Assembly (NCBI GenBank): GCA_037893225.1
Contig: JAZGUH010000530.1
Coordinates: 434,001 to 498,000 of the forward strand
Direction: 5' to 3'
Source: Hippasteria phrygiana
Taxonomy: Eukaryota; Echinodermata; Asteroidea; Valvatida; Goniasteridae
Length of the DNA stretch: 64,000 nucleotides
The notes beneath the pieces are model-generated. The model was given only the letters and a program-made list of their open reading frames with translations. It had not been told where the DNA came from and searched no databases. The position numbers and the translations under genes are program-made. This document shows positions 39,300 through 53,474 of the stretch, piece by piece; position 1 is the first letter of the stretch, and each line of letters starts with the position of its first letter.

Positions 39300-42200
39300 A
39301 TTTCATGCAATTATGAATGAATAAAGCAAGTCCATACCCCAGGGAATTTGACATGCATGGAGCAATAAATAGACGGTAATATGTACACAGATGTTGGCCG
39401 GAAAGAAAATAAACATTGCGAGGTTTGAATTTTCTCCACAAGTTTTAACTCTGGGAAGCCGCCGATGATTGCAACATGTAGCGCCAGATCTAAGCTATAC
39501 ATACATGTCAAAATTACTGCATTTGGTTGATATTTCATGCAATTATGAATGAGTAAAGCAAGTCCATACCCCAGGGAATTTGACATGCATGGAGCAATAA
39601 ATAGACGGTAACATGTACACAGATGTTGGCCGGAAAGAAAATAAACATTGCGAGGTTTGAATTTTATCCACAAGTGTTAACTCTAAGAAGCCGCCGATAA
39701 TTGCAACATGTAGCGCCAGATCTAAGCTATCCATACATGTCAAAATTACTGAATTTGGTTGATATTTCATGCAATTATGAATGAGTAAAGCAAGTCCATA
39801 CCCCAGGGAATTTGAAAGGCATGGAGCAATAAATAGACGGTAACATGTACACAGATGTTGGCCGGAAAGAAAATAAACATTGCGAGGTTTGAATTTTCTC
39901 CACAAGTTTGAACTCTAGGAAGCCGCCGATGATTGCAACATGTAGCGCCAGATCTAAGCTATCCATACATGTCAAAAATACTGCATTTGGTTGATATTTC
40001 ATGCAATTATGAATGAATAAAGCAAGTCCATACCCCAGGGAATTTGACATGCATGGAGCAATAAATAGACGGTAATATGTACACAGATGTTGGCCGGAAA
40101 GAAAATAAACATTGCGAGGTTTGAATTTTCTCCACAAGTTTTAACTCTGGGAAGCCGCCGATGATTGCAACATGTAGCGCCAGATCTAAGCTATACATAC
40201 ATGTCAAAATTACTGCATTTGGTTGATATTTCATGCAATTATGAATGAGTAAAGCAAGTCCATACCCCAGGGAATTTGACATGCATGGAGCAATAAATAG
40301 AAGGTAATATGTACACAGATGTTGGCCGGAAAGAAAATAAACATTGCGAGGTTTGAATTTTCTCTACAAGTTTGAACTCTAAGAAGCCGCCGATGATTGC
40401 AACATGTAGCGCCAGATCTAAGCTATCCATACATGTCAAAATTACTGCATTTGGTTGATATTTCATGCAATTATGAATGAGTAAAGCAAGTCCATACCCC
40501 AGGGAATTTGACATGCATGGAGCAATAAATAGACGGTAACATGTACACAGATGTTGGCCGGAAAGAAAATAAACATTGCGAGGTTTGAATTTTCTCCACA
40601 AGTTTTAACTCTAAGAAGCCGCCGATAATTGCAACATGTAGCGCCAGATCTAAGCTATCCATACATGTCAAAATTACTGAATTTGGTTGATATTTCATGC
40701 AATTATGAATGAGTAAAGCAAGTCCATACCCCAGGGAATTTGACAGGCATGGAGCAATAAATAAAAGGTAATCTGCACACAGATGGTGGCCGGGAAGAAA
40801 ATAAACATTGCGAGGTTTGAATTTTCTCTACAAGTTTGAACTCTAAGAAGCCGCCGATGATTGCAACATGTAGCGCCAGATCTAAGCTATCCATACATGT
40901 CAAAATTACTGAATTTGGTTGATATTTCATGCAATTATGAATGAGTAAAGCAAGTCCATACCCCAGGGAATTTGACAGGCATGGAGCAATAAATAAAAGG
41001 TAATCTGCACACAGATGTTGGCCGGAAAGAAAATAAACATTGCGAGGTTTGAATTTTCTCCACAAGTTTTAACTCTAAGAAGCCGCCGATAATTGCAACA
41101 TGTAGCGCCAGATCTAAGCTATCCATACATGTCAAAATTACTGAATTTGGTTGATATTTCATGCAATTATGAATGAATAAAGCAAGTCCATACCCCAGTG
41201 AATTTGACATGCATGGAGCAATAAATAGACGGTAATATGTACACAGATGTTGGCCGGAAAGAAAATAAACATTGCGAGGTTTGAATTTTCTCCACAAGTT
41301 TTAACTCTGGGAAGCCGCCGATGATTGCAACATGTAGCGCCAGATCTAAGCTATACATACATGTCAACATTACTGCATTTGGTTGATATTTCATGCAATT
41401 ATGAATGAGTAAAGCAAGTCCATACCCCAGGGAATTTGACATGCATGGAGCAATAAATAGACGGTAACATGTACACAGATGTTGGCCGGAAAGAAAATAA
41501 ACATTGCGAGGTTTGAATTTTATCCACAAGTGTTAACTCTAAGAAGCCGCCGATAATTGCAACATGTAGCGCCAGATCTAAGCTATCCATACATGTCAAA
41601 ATTACTGAATTTGGTTGATATTTCATGCAATTATGAATGAGTAAAGCAAGTCCATACCCCAGGGAATTTGACAGGCATGGAGCAATAAATAGACGGTAAC
41701 ATGTACACAGATGTTGGCCGGAAAGAAAATAAACATTGCGAGGTTTGAATTTTCTCCACAAGTTTGAACTCTAGGAAGCCGCCGATGATTGCAACATGTA
41801 GCGCCAGATCTAAGCTATCCATACATGTCAAAAATACTGCATTTGGTTGATATTTCATGCAATTATGAATGAATAAAGCAAGTCCATACCCCAGGGAATT
41901 TGACATGCATGGAGCAATAAATAGACGGTAATATGTACGCAGATGTTGGCCGGAAAGAAAATAAACATTGCGAGGTTTGAATTTTCTCCACAAGTTTTAA
42001 CTCTGGGAAGCCGCCGATGATTGCAACATGTAGCGCCAGATCTAAGCTATACATACATGTCAAAATTACTGCATTTGGTTGATATTTCATGCAATTATGA
42101 ATGAGTAAAGCAAGTCCATACCCCAGGGAATTTGACATGCATGGAGCAATAAATAGAAGGTAATATGTACACAGATGTTGGCCGGAAAGAAAATAAACAT

Positions 42201-42469
42201 TGCGAGGTTTGAATTTTCTCTACAAGTTTGAACTCTAAGAAGCCGCCGATGATTGCAACATGTAGCGCCAGATCTAAGCTATCCATACATGTCAAAATTA
42301 CTGCATTTGGTTGATATTTCATGCAATTATGAATGAGTAAAGCAAGTCCATACCCCAGGGAATTTGACATGCATGGAGCAATAAATAGACGGTAACATGT
42401 ACACAGATGTTGGCCGGAAAGAAAATAAACATTGCGAGGTTTGAATTTTCTCCACAAGTTTTAACTCTG
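39300..42469. repeat. Eight-monomer higher-order repeat (1,856 bp)
   Basis: Monomers from about 39300 to 40613 recur at an offset of 1,856 bp (8 x 232) until about 42469, where CTAAGAAG differs from CTGGGAAG. Marks repeated include GAATTTTATCC (near 39660 and 41516) and GTCAAAAATACTGC (near 39971 and 41827). The two monomers near 38400-38900 also recur at 2,320 bp (ten monomers). Confidence 0.78.
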
Positions 42470-45352
42470 GGAAGCCGCCGATGATTGCAACATATAGCGC
42501 CAGATCTAAGCTATCCATACATGTCAAAATTACTGCATTTGGTTGATATTTCATGCAATTATGAATGAGTAAAGCAAGTCCATACCCCAGGGAATTTGAC
42601 ATGCATGGAGCAATAAATAGAAGGTAATATGTACACAGATGTTGGCCGGAAAGAAAATAAACATTGCGAGGTTTGAATTTTCTCTACAAGTTTGAACTCT
42701 AAGAAGCCGCCGATGATTGCAACATGTAGCGCCAGATCTAAGCTATCCATACATGTCAAAATTACTGCATTTGGTTGATATTTCATGCAATTATGAATGA
42801 GTAAAGCAAGTTCATATCCCAGGGAATTTGACAGGCATGGAGCAATAAATAAAAGGTAATCTGCACACAGATGGTGGCCGGGAAGAAAATAAACATTGCG
42901 AGGTTTGAATTTTCTCCACAAGTGTTAACTCTAAGAAGCCGCCGATAATTGCAACATGTAGCGCCAGATCTAAGCTATCCATACATGTCAAAATTACTGA
43001 ATTTGGTTGATATTTCATGCAATTATGAATGAGTAAAGCAAGTCCATACCCTAGGGAATTTGACATGCATGGAGCAATAAATAGACGGTAACATGTACAC
43101 AGATGTTGGCCGGAAAGAAAATAAACATTGCGAGGTTTGAATTTTCTCTACAAGTTTGAACTCTAAGAAGCCGCCGATGATTGCAACATGTAGCGCCAGA
43201 TCTAAGCTATCCATACATGTCAAAATTACTGCATTTGGTTGATATTTCATGCAATTATGAATGAATAAAGCAAGTCCATACCCCAGGGAATTTGACATGC
43301 ATGGAGCAATAAATAGACGGTAATATGTACACAGATGTTGGCCGGAAAGAAAATAAACATTGCGAGGTTTGAATTTTCTCCACAAGTTTTAACTCTGGGA
43401 AGCCGCCGATGATTGCAACATGTAGCGCCAGATCTAAGCTATACATACATGTCAACATTACTGCATTTGGTTGATATTTCATGCAATTATGAATGAGTAA
43501 AGCAAGTCCATACCCCAGGGAATTTGACATGCATGGAGCAATAAATAGACGGTAACATGTACACAGATGTTGGCCGGAAAGAAAATAAACATTGCGAGGT
43601 TTGAATTTTATCCACAAGTGTTAACTCTAAGAAGCCGCCGATAATTGCAACATGTAGCGCCAGATCTAAGCTATCCATACATGTCAAAATTACTGAATTT
43701 GGTTGATATTTCATGCAATTATGAATGAGTAAAGCAAGTCCATACCCCAGGGAATTTGACAGGCATGGAGCAATAAATAGACGGTAACATGTACACAGAT
43801 GTTGGCCGGAAAGAAAATAAACATTGCGAGGTTTGAATTTTCTCCACAAGTTTGAACTCTAGGAAGCCGCCGATGATTGCAACATGTAGCGCCAGATCTA
43901 AGCTATCCATACATGTCAAAAATACTGCATTTGGTTGATATTTCATGCAATTATGAATGAATAAAGCAAGTCCATACCCCAGGGAATTTGACATGCATGG
44001 AGCAATAAATAGACGGTAATATGTACGCAGATGTTGGCCGGAAAGAAAATAAACATTGCGAGGTTTGAATTTTCTCCACAAGTTTTAACTCTGGGAAGCC
44101 GCCGATGATTGCAACATGTAGCGCCAGATCTAAGCTATACATACATGTCAAAATTACTGCATTTGGTTGATATTTCATGCAATTATGAATGAGTAAAGCA
44201 AGTCCATACCCCAGGGAATTTGACATGCATGGAGCAATAAATAGAAGGTAATATGTACACAGATGTTGGCCGGAAAGAAAATAAACATTGCGAGGTTTGA
44301 ATTTTCTCTACAAGTTTGAACTCTAAGAAGCCGCCGATGATTGCAACATGTAGCGCCAGATCTAAGCTATCCATACATGTCAAAATTACTGCATTTGGTT
44401 GATATTTCATGCAATTATGAATGAGTAAAGCAAGTCCATACCCCAGGGAATTTGACATGCATGGAGCAATAAATAGACGGTAACATGTACACAGATGTTG
44501 GCCGGAAAGAAAATAAACATTGCGAGGTTTGAATTTTCTCCACAAGTTTTAACTCTGGGAAGCCGCCGATGATTGCAACATATAGCGCCAGATCTAAGCT
44601 ATCCATACATGTCAAAATTACTGCATTTGGTTGATATTTCATGCAATTATGAATGAGTAAAGCAAGTCCATACCCCAGGGAATTTGACATGCATGGAGCA
44701 ATAAATAGAAGGTAATATGTACACAGATGTTGGCCGGAAAGAAAATAAACATTGCGAGGTTTGAATTTTCTCTACAAGTTTGAACTCTAAGAAGCCGCCG
44801 ATGATTGCAACATGTAGCGCCAGATCTAAGCTATCCATACATGTCAAAATTACTGCATTTGGTTGATATTTCATGCAATTATGAATGAGTAAAGCAAGTT
44901 CATATCCCAGGGAATTTGACAGGCATGGAGCAATAAATAAAAGGTAATCTGCACACAGATGGTGGCCGGGAAGAAAATAAACATTGCGAGGTTTGAATTT
45001 TCTCCACAAGTGTTAACTCTAAGAAGCCGCCGATAATTGCAACATGTAGCGCCAGATCTAAGCTATCCATACATGTCAAAATTACTGAATTTGGTTGATA
45101 TTTCATGCAATTATGAATGAGTAAAGCAAGTCCATACCCTAGGGAATTTGACATGCATGGAGCAATAAATAGACGGTAACATGTACACAGATGTTGGCCG
45201 GAAAGAAAATAAACATTGCGAGGTTTGAATTTTCTCTACAAGTTTGAACTCTAAGAAGCCGCCGATGATTGCAACATGTAGCGCCAGATCTAAGCTATCC
45301 ATACATGTCAAAATTACTGCATTTGGTTGATATTTCATGCAATTATGAATGA
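41145..45352. repeat. Nine-monomer higher-order repeat (2,088 bp), two copies
   Basis: Sequence 41145-43264 matches 43233-45352 at an offset of 2,088 bp (9 x 232). Shared private marks include GTCAACATTACTGC (near 41364 and 43452), TATGTACGCAG (near 41932 and 44020), CAACATATAGCGCC (near 42489 and 44577) and AAGTTCATATCCC (near 42809 and 44897). One difference noticed is CCCCAGTGAAT near 41196 versus CCCCAGGGAAT. Confidence 0.87.
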
Positions 45353-45426
45353 GTAAAGCAAGTCCATACCCCAGGGAATTTGACATGCATGGAGCAATAA
45401 ATAGACGGTAACATGTACACAGATGT

Positions 45427-48400
45427 TGGCCGGAAAGAAAATAAACATTGCGAGGTTTGAATTTTCTCCACAAGTTTTAACTCTAAGAAGCCGCCGATAA
45501 TTGCAACATGTAGCGCCAGATCTAAGCTATCCATACATGTCAAAATTACTGAATTTGGTTGATATTTCATGCAATTATGAATGAGTAAAGCAAGTCCATA
45601 CCCCAGGGAATTTGACAGGCATGGAGCAATAAATAAAAGGTAATCTGCACACAGATGGTGGCCGGGAAGAAAATACACATTGCGAGGTTTGAATTTTCTC
45701 CACAAGTGTTAACTCTAAGAAGCCGCCGATAATTGCAACATGTAGCGCCAGATCTAAGCTATCCATACATGTCAAAATTACTGTATTTGGTTGATATTTC
45801 ATGCAATTATGAATGAGTAAAGCAAGTCATACCCCAGGCAATTTGACAGGCATTGAGCAATAAATAGAAGGTAATCTGCACACAGATGGTGGCCGGAAAG
45901 AAAATAAACATTGCGAGGTTTGAATTTTCTCCACAAGTGTTAACTCTAAGAAGCCGCCGATAATTGCAACATGTAGCGCCAGATCTAAGCTATCCATACA
46001 TGTCAAAATTACTGCATTTGGTTGATATTTCATGCAATTATGAATGAATAAAGCAAGTCCATACCCCAGGGAATTTGACATGCATGGAGCAATAAATAGA
46101 CGGTAATATGTACACAGATGTTGGCCGGAAAGAAAATAAACATTGCGAGGTTTGAATTTTCTCCACAAGTTTTAACTCTGGGAAGCCGCCGATGATTGCA
46201 ACATGTAGCGCCAGATCTAAGCTATACATACATGTCAAAATTACTGCATTTGGTTGATATTTCATGCAATTATGAATGAGTAAAGCAAGTCCATACCCCA
46301 GGGAATTTGACATGCATGGAGCAATAAATAGACGGTAATATGTACACAGATGTTGGCCGGAAAGAAAATAAACATTGCGAGGTTTGAATTTTCTCTACAA
46401 GTTTGAACTCTAAGAAGCCGCCGATGATTGCAACATGTAGCGCCAGATCTAAGCTATCCATACATGTCAAAATTACTGCATTTGGTTGATATTTCATGCA
46501 ATTATGAATGAGTAAAGCAAGTCCATACCCCAGGGAATTTGACATGCATGGAGCAATAAATAGACGGTAACATGTACACAGATGTTGGCCGGAAAGAAAA
46601 TAAACATTGCGAGGTTTGAATTTTCTCCACAAGTGTTAACTCTAAGAAGCCGCCGATAATTGCAACATGTAGCGCCAGATCTAAGCTATCCATACATGTC
46701 AAAATTACTGCATTTGGTTGATATTTCATGCAATTATGAATGAGTAAAGCAAGTTCATATCCCAGGGAATTTGACAGGCATGGAGCAATAAATAAAAGGT
46801 AATCTGCACACAGATGGTGGCCGGGAAGAAAATAAACATTGCGAGGTTTGAATTTTCTCCACAAGTGTTAACTCTAAGAAGCCGCCGATAATTGCAACAT
46901 GTAGCGCCAGATCTAAGCTATCCATACATGTCAAAATTACTGAATTTGGTTGATATTTCATGCAATTATGAATGAGTAAAGCAAGTCCATACCCTAGGGA
47001 ATTTGACATGCATGGAGCAATAAATAGACGGTAACATGTACACAGATGTTGGCCGGAAAGAAAATAAACATTGCGAGGTTTGAATTTTCTCTACAAGTTT
47101 GAACTCTAAGAAGCCGCCGATGATTGCAACATGTAGCGCCAGATCTAAGCTATCCATACATGTCAAAATTACTGCATTTGGTTGATATTTCATGCAATTA
47201 TGAATGAGTAAAGCAAGTCCATACCCCAGGGAATTTGACAGGCATGGAGCAATAAATAAAAGGTAATCTGCACACAGATGGTGGCCGGGAAGAAAATACA
47301 CATTGCGAGGTTTGAATTTTCTCCACAAGTGTTAACTCTAAGAAGCCGCCGATAATTGCAACATGTAGCGCCAGATCTAAGCTATCCATACATGTCAAAA
47401 TTACTGTATTTGGTTGATATTTCATGCAATTATGAATGAGTAAAGCAAGTCATACCCCAGGGAATTTGACAGGCATTGAGCAATAAATAGAAGGTAATCT
47501 GCACACAGATGGTGGCCGGAAAGAAAATAAACATTGCGAGGTTTGAATTTTCTCCACAAGTTTTAACTCTAAGAAGCCGCCGATAATTGCAACATGTAGC
47601 GCCAGATCTAAGCTATCCATACATGTCAAAATTACTGAATTTGGTTGATATTTCATGCAATTATGAATGAGTAAAGCAAGTCCATACCCCAGGGAATTTG
47701 ACAGGCATGGAGCAATAAATAAAAGGTAATCTGCACACAGATGGTGGCCGGGAAGAAAATACACATTGCGAGGTTTGAATTTTCTCCACAAGTGTTAACT
47801 CTAAGAAGCCGCCGATAATTGCAACATGTAGCGCCAGATCTAAGCTATCCATACATGTCAAAATTACTGTATTTGGTTGATATTTCATGCAATTATGAAT
47901 GAGTAAAGCAAGTCATACCCCAGGCAATTTGACAGGCATTGAGCAATAAATAGAAGGTAATCTGCACACAGATGGTGGCCGGAAAGAAAATAAACATTGC
48001 GAGGTTTGAATTTTCTCCACAAGTGTTAACTCTAAGAAGCCGCCGATAATTGCAACATGTAGCGCCAGATCTAAGCTATCCATACATGTCAAAATTACTG
48101 CATTTGGTTGATATTTCATGCAATTATGAATGAATAAAGCAAGTCCATACCCCAGGGAATTTGACATGCATGGAGCAATAAATAGACGGTAATATGTACA
48201 CAGATGTTGGCCGGAAAGAAAATAAACATTGCGAGGTTTGAATTTTCTCCACAAGTTTTAACTCTGGGAAGCCGCCGATGATTGCAACATGTAGCGCCAG
48301 ATCTAAGCTATACATACATGTCAAAATTACTGCATTTGGTTGATATTTCATGCAATTATGAATGAGTAAAGCAAGTCCATACCCCAGGGAATTTGACATG

Positions 48401-49647
48401 CATGGAGCAATAAATAGACGGTAATATGTACACAGATGTTGGCCGGAAAGAAAATAAACATTGCGAGGTTTGAATTTTCTCTACAAGTTTGAACTCTAAG
48501 AAGCCGCCGATGATTGCAACATGTAGCGCCAGATCTAAGCTATCCATACATGTCAAAATTACTGCATTTGGTTGATATTTCATGCAATTATGAATGAGTA
48601 AAGCAAGTCCATACCCCAGGGAATTTGACATGCATGGAGCAATAAATAGACGGTAACATGTACACAGATGTTGGCCGGAAAGAAAATAAACATTGCGAGG
48701 TTTGAATTTTCTCCACAAGTGTTAACTCTAAGAAGCCGCCGATAATTGCAACATGTAGCGCCAGATCTAAGCTATCCATACATGTCAAAATTACTGCATT
48801 TGGTTGATATTTCATGCAATTATGAATGAGTAAAGCAAGTTCATATCCCAGGGAATTTGACAGGCATGGAGCAATAAATAAAAGGTAATCTGCACACAGA
48901 TGGTGGCCGGGAAGAAAATAAACATTGCGAGGTTTGAATTTTCTCCACAAGTGTTAACTCTAAGAAGCCGCCGATAATTGCAACATGTAGCGCCAGATCT
49001 AAGCTATCCATACATGTCAAAATTACTGAATTTGGTTGATATTTCATGCAATTATGAATGAGTAAAGCAAGTCCATACCCTAGGGAATTTGACATGCATG
49101 GAGCAATAAATAGACGGTAACATGTACACAGATGTTGGCCGGAAAGAAAATAAACATTGCGAGGTTTGAATTTTCTCTACAAGTTTGAACTCTAAGAAGC
49201 CGCCGATGATTGCAACATGTAGCGCCAGATCTAAGCTATCCATACATGTCAAAATTACTGCATTTGGTTGATATTTCATGCAATTATGAATGAGTAAAGC
49301 AAGTCCATACCCCAGGGAATTTGACAGGCATGGAGCAATAAATAAAAGGTAATCTGCACACAGATGGTGGCCGGGAAGAAAATACACATTGCGAGGTTTG
49401 AATTTTCTCCACAAGTGTTAACTCTAAGAAGCCGCCGATAATCGCAACATGTAGCGCCAGATCTAAGCTATCCATACATGTCAAAATTACTGTATTTGGT
49501 TGATATTTCATGCAATTATGAATGAGTAAAGCAAGTCATACCCCAGGGAATTTGACAGGCATTGAGCAATAAATAGAAGGTAATCTGCACACAGATGGTG
49601 GCCGGAAAGAAAATAAACATTGCGAGGTTTGAATTTTCTCCACAAGT
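45427..49647. repeat. Nine-monomer higher-order repeat (2,086 bp), two copies
   Basis: Sequence 45427-47561 matches 47513-49647 at an offset of 2,086 bp (seven of 232 and two of 231 bp). Shared marks include AATTTGACAGGCATTGAGC (near 45840 and 47926) and AAATACACATTGC (near 45672 and 47758). A two-monomer segment of 463 bp also recurs from about 47200 to 47660, so the unit itself grew by local duplication. Confidence 0.83.
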
Positions 49648-52620
49648 GTTAACTCTAAGAAGCCGCCGATAATTGCAACATGTAGCGCCAGATCTAAGCT
49701 ATCCATACATGTCAAAATTACTGCATTTGGTTGATATTTCATGCAATTATGAATGAATAAAGCAAGTCCATACCCCAGGGAATTTGACATGCATGGAGCA
49801 ATAAATAGACGGTAATATGTACACAGATGTTGGCCGGAAAGAAAATAAACATTGCGAGGTTTGAATTTTCTCCACAAGTTTTAACTCTGGGAAGCCGCCG
49901 ATGATTGCAACATGTAGCGCCAGATCTAAGCTATACATACATGTCAAAATTACTGCATTTGGTTGATATTTCATGCAATTATGAATGAGTAAAGCAAGTC
50001 CATACCCCAGGGAATTTGACATGCATGGAGCAATAAATAGACGGTAATATGTACACAGATGTTGGCCGGAAAGAAAATAAACATTGCGAGGTTTGAATTT
50101 TCTCTACAAGTTTGAACTCTAAGAAGCCGCCGATGATTGCAACATGTAGCGCCAGATCTAAGCTATCCATACATGTCAAAATTACTGCATTTGGTTGATA
50201 TTTCATGCAATTATGAATGAGTAAAGCAAGTCCATACCCCAGGGAATTTGACATGCATGGAGCAATAAATAGACGGTAACATGTACACAGATGTTGGCCG
50301 GAAAGAAAATAAACATTGCGAGGTTTGAATTTTCTCCACAAGTGTTAACTCTAAGAAGCCGCCGATAATTGCAACATGTAGCGCCAGATCTAAGCTATCC
50401 ATACATGTCAAAATTACTGAATTTGGTTGATATTTCATGCAATTATGAATGAGTAAAGCAAGTCCATACCCCAGGGAATTTGACAGGCATGGAGCAATAA
50501 ATAAAAGGTAATCTGCACACAGATGGTGGCCGGGAAGAAAATAAACATTGCGAGGTTTGAATTTTCTCCACAAGTGTTAACTCTAAGAAGCCGCCGATAA
50601 TTGCAACATGTAGCGCCAGATCTAAGCTATCCATACATGTCAAAATTACTGAATTTGGTTGATATTTCATGCAATTATGAAAGAGTAAAGCAAGTCCATA
50701 CCCCAGGGAATTTGACAGGCATGGAGCAATAAATAAAAGGTAATCTGCACACAGATGGTGGCCGGGAAGAAAATAAACATTGCGAGGTTTAAATTTTCTC
50801 CACAAGTGTTAACTCTAAGAAGCCGCCGATAATTGCAACATGTAGCGCCAGATCTAAGCTATCCATACATGTCAAAATTACTGAATTTGGTTGATATTTC
50901 ATGCAATTATGAATGAGTAAAGCAAGTCCATACCCCAGGGAATTTGACATGCATGGAGCAATAAATAGACGGTAACATGTACACAGATGTTGGCCGGAAA
51001 GAAAATAAACATTGCGAGGTTTGAATTTTCTCTACAAGTTTGAACTCTAAGAAGCCGCCGATGATTGCAACATGTAGCGCCAGATCTAAGCTATCCATAC
51101 ATGTCAACATTACTGAATTTGGTTGATATTTCATGCAATTATGAATGAGTAAAGCAAGTCCATACCCCAGGGAATTTGACAGGCATGGAGCAATAAATAA
51201 AAGGTAATCTGCACACAGATGGTGGCCGGGAAGAAAATACACATTGCGAGGTTTGAATTTTCTCCACAAGTGTTAACTCTAAGAAGCCGCCGATAATTGC
51301 AACATGTAGCGCCAGATCTAAGCTATCCATACATGTCAAAATTACTGTATTTGGTTGTTATTTCATGCAATTATGAATGAGTAAAGCAAGTCATACCCCA
51401 GGGAATTTGACAGGCATTGAGCAATAAATAGAAGATAATCTGCACACAGATGGTGGCCGGAAAGAAAATAAACATTGCGAGGTTTGAATTTTCTCCACAA
51501 GTGTTAACTCTAAGAAGCCGCCGATAATTGCAACATGTAGCGCCAGATCTAAGCTATCCATACATGTCAAAATTACTGCATTTGGTTGATATTTCATGCA
51601 ATTATGAATGAATAAAGCAAGTCCATACCCCAGGGAATTTGACATGCATGGAGCAATAAATAGACGGTAATATGTACACAGATGTTGGCCGGAAAGAAAA
51701 TAAACATTGCGAGGTTTGAATTTTCTCCACAAGTTTTAACTCTGGGAAGCCGCCGATGATTGCAACATGTAGCGCCAGATCTAAGCTATACATACATGTC
51801 AAAATTACTGCATTTGGTTGATATTTCATGCAATTATGAATGAGTAAAGCAAGTCCATACCCCAGGGAATTTGACATGCATGGAGCAATAAATAGACGGT
51901 AATATGTACACAGATGTTGGCCGGAAAGAAAATAAACATTGCGAGGTTTGAATTTTCTTCTACAAGTTTGAACTCTAAGAAGCCGCCGATGATTGCAACA
52001 TGTAGCGCCAGATCTAAGCTATCCATACATGTCAAAATTACTGCATTTGGTTGATATTTCATGCAATTATGAATGAGTAAAGCAAGTCCATACCCCAGGG
52101 AATTTGACATGCATGGAGCAATAAATAGACGGTAACATGTACACAGATGTTGGCCGGAAAGAAAATAAACATTGCGAGGTTTGAATTTTCTCCACAAGTG
52201 TTAACTCTAAGAAGCCGCCGATAATTGCAACATGTAGCGCCAGATCTAAGCTATCCATACATGTCAAAATTACTGAATTTGGTTGATATTTCATGCAATT
52301 ATGAATGAGTAAAGCAAGTCCATACCCCAGGGAATTTGACAGGCATGGAGCAATAAATAAAAGGTAATCTGCACACAGATGGTGGCCGGGAAGAAAATAA
52401 ACATTGCGAGGTTTGAATTTTCTCCACAAGTGTTAACTCTAAGAAGCCGCCGATAATTGCAACATGTAGCGCCAGATCTAAGCTATCCATACATGTCAAA
52501 ATTACTGAATTTGGTTGATATTTCATGCAATTATGAAAGAGTAAAGCAAGTCCATACCCCAGGGAATTTGACAGGCATGGAGCAATAAATAAAAGGTAAT
52601 CTGCACACAGATGGTGGCCG
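49262..52620. repeat. Eight-monomer higher-order repeat (1,855/1,856 bp), about 1.8 copies
   Basis: Sequence 49262-50764 matches 51117-52620. The offset is 1,855 bp before, and 1,856 bp after, an extra base near 51958. Marks repeated include ATGAAAGAGTAAAGC (near 50678 and 52534) and the GGCATTGAGC monomer (near 49558 and 51413). Confidence 0.83.
51951..51963. other. One-base insertion inside a satellite monomer
   Basis: The monomer reads TTTTCTTCTACAAG where related monomers read TTTTCTCTACAAG. The offset to the upstream partner rises from 1,855 to 1,856 bp here. Confidence 0.9.
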
Positions 52621-53474
52621 GAAAGAAAATAAACATTGCGAGGTTTGAATTTTCTCCACAAGTTTTAACTCTGGGAAGCCGCCGATGATTGCAACATGTA
52701 GCGCCAGATCTAAGCTATACATACATGTCAAAATTACTGCATTTGGTTGATATTTCATGCAATTATGAATGAGTAAAGCAAGTCCATACCCAAGGGAATT
52801 TGACATGCATGGAGCAATAAATAGACGGTAATATGTACACAGATGGTGGCCGGAAAGAAAATAAACATTGCGAGGTTTGAATTTTCTCTACAAGTTTGAA
52901 CTCTAAGAAGCCGCCGATGATTGCAACATGTAGCGCCAGATCTAAGCTATCCATATATGTCAAAATTACTGCATTTGGTTGATATTTCATGCAATTATGA
53001 ATGAGTAAAGCAAGTCCATACCCCAGGGAATTTGACAGGCATGGAGCAATAAATAAAAGGTAATCTGCACACAGATGTTGGCCGGAAAGAAAATAAACAT
53101 TGCGAGGTTTGAATTTTCTCCACAAGTTTTAACTCTAAGAAGCCGCCGATAATTGCAACATGTAGCGCCAGATCTAAGCTATCCATACATGTCAAAATTA
53201 CTGAATTTGGTTGATATTTCATGCAATTATGAATGAGTAAAGCAAGTCATACCCCAGGGAATTTGACAGGCATTGAGCAATAAATAGAAGGTAATCTGCA
53301 CACAGATGGTGGCCGGAAAGAAAATAAACATTGCGAGGTTTGAATTTTCTCCACAAGTGTTAACTCTAAGAAGCCGCCGATAATTGCAACATGTAGCGCC
53401 AGATCTAAGCTATCCATACATGTCAAAATTACTGTATTTGGTTTATATTTCATGCAATTTTGAATGAGTAAAGC
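52621..53474. repeat. Transition between the two subfamily domains
   Basis: About four monomers mix marks of both domains. Near 52670 and 52735 are CTGGGAAG and CTGCATTTGG of the preceding subfamily, and a private CATACCCAAGGG lies near 52790. By 53430 the monomer ends CTGTATTTGGTTTATAT with GCAATTTTGAATG, the signature that precedes each unit of the next HOR. No other feature is visible. Confidence 0.78.

Larger units (their letters stand above)
38400..45823. repeat. Run of 32 consecutive 232-bp monomers, distinct subfamily
   Basis: The interval is 7,424 bp, exactly 32 x 232, between the end of the 231-bp monomer at 38169-38399 and the next short-junction monomer at 45824. Subfamily marks are CTGCATTTGG, CTCTGGGAAG, CTATACATACATG, TTCTCTACAAGTTTGAACTC, GAATGAATAAAGC and AAATAAAAGG. 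These are absent or rare elsewhere. The junction is nearly always the long form. Confidence 0.9.
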
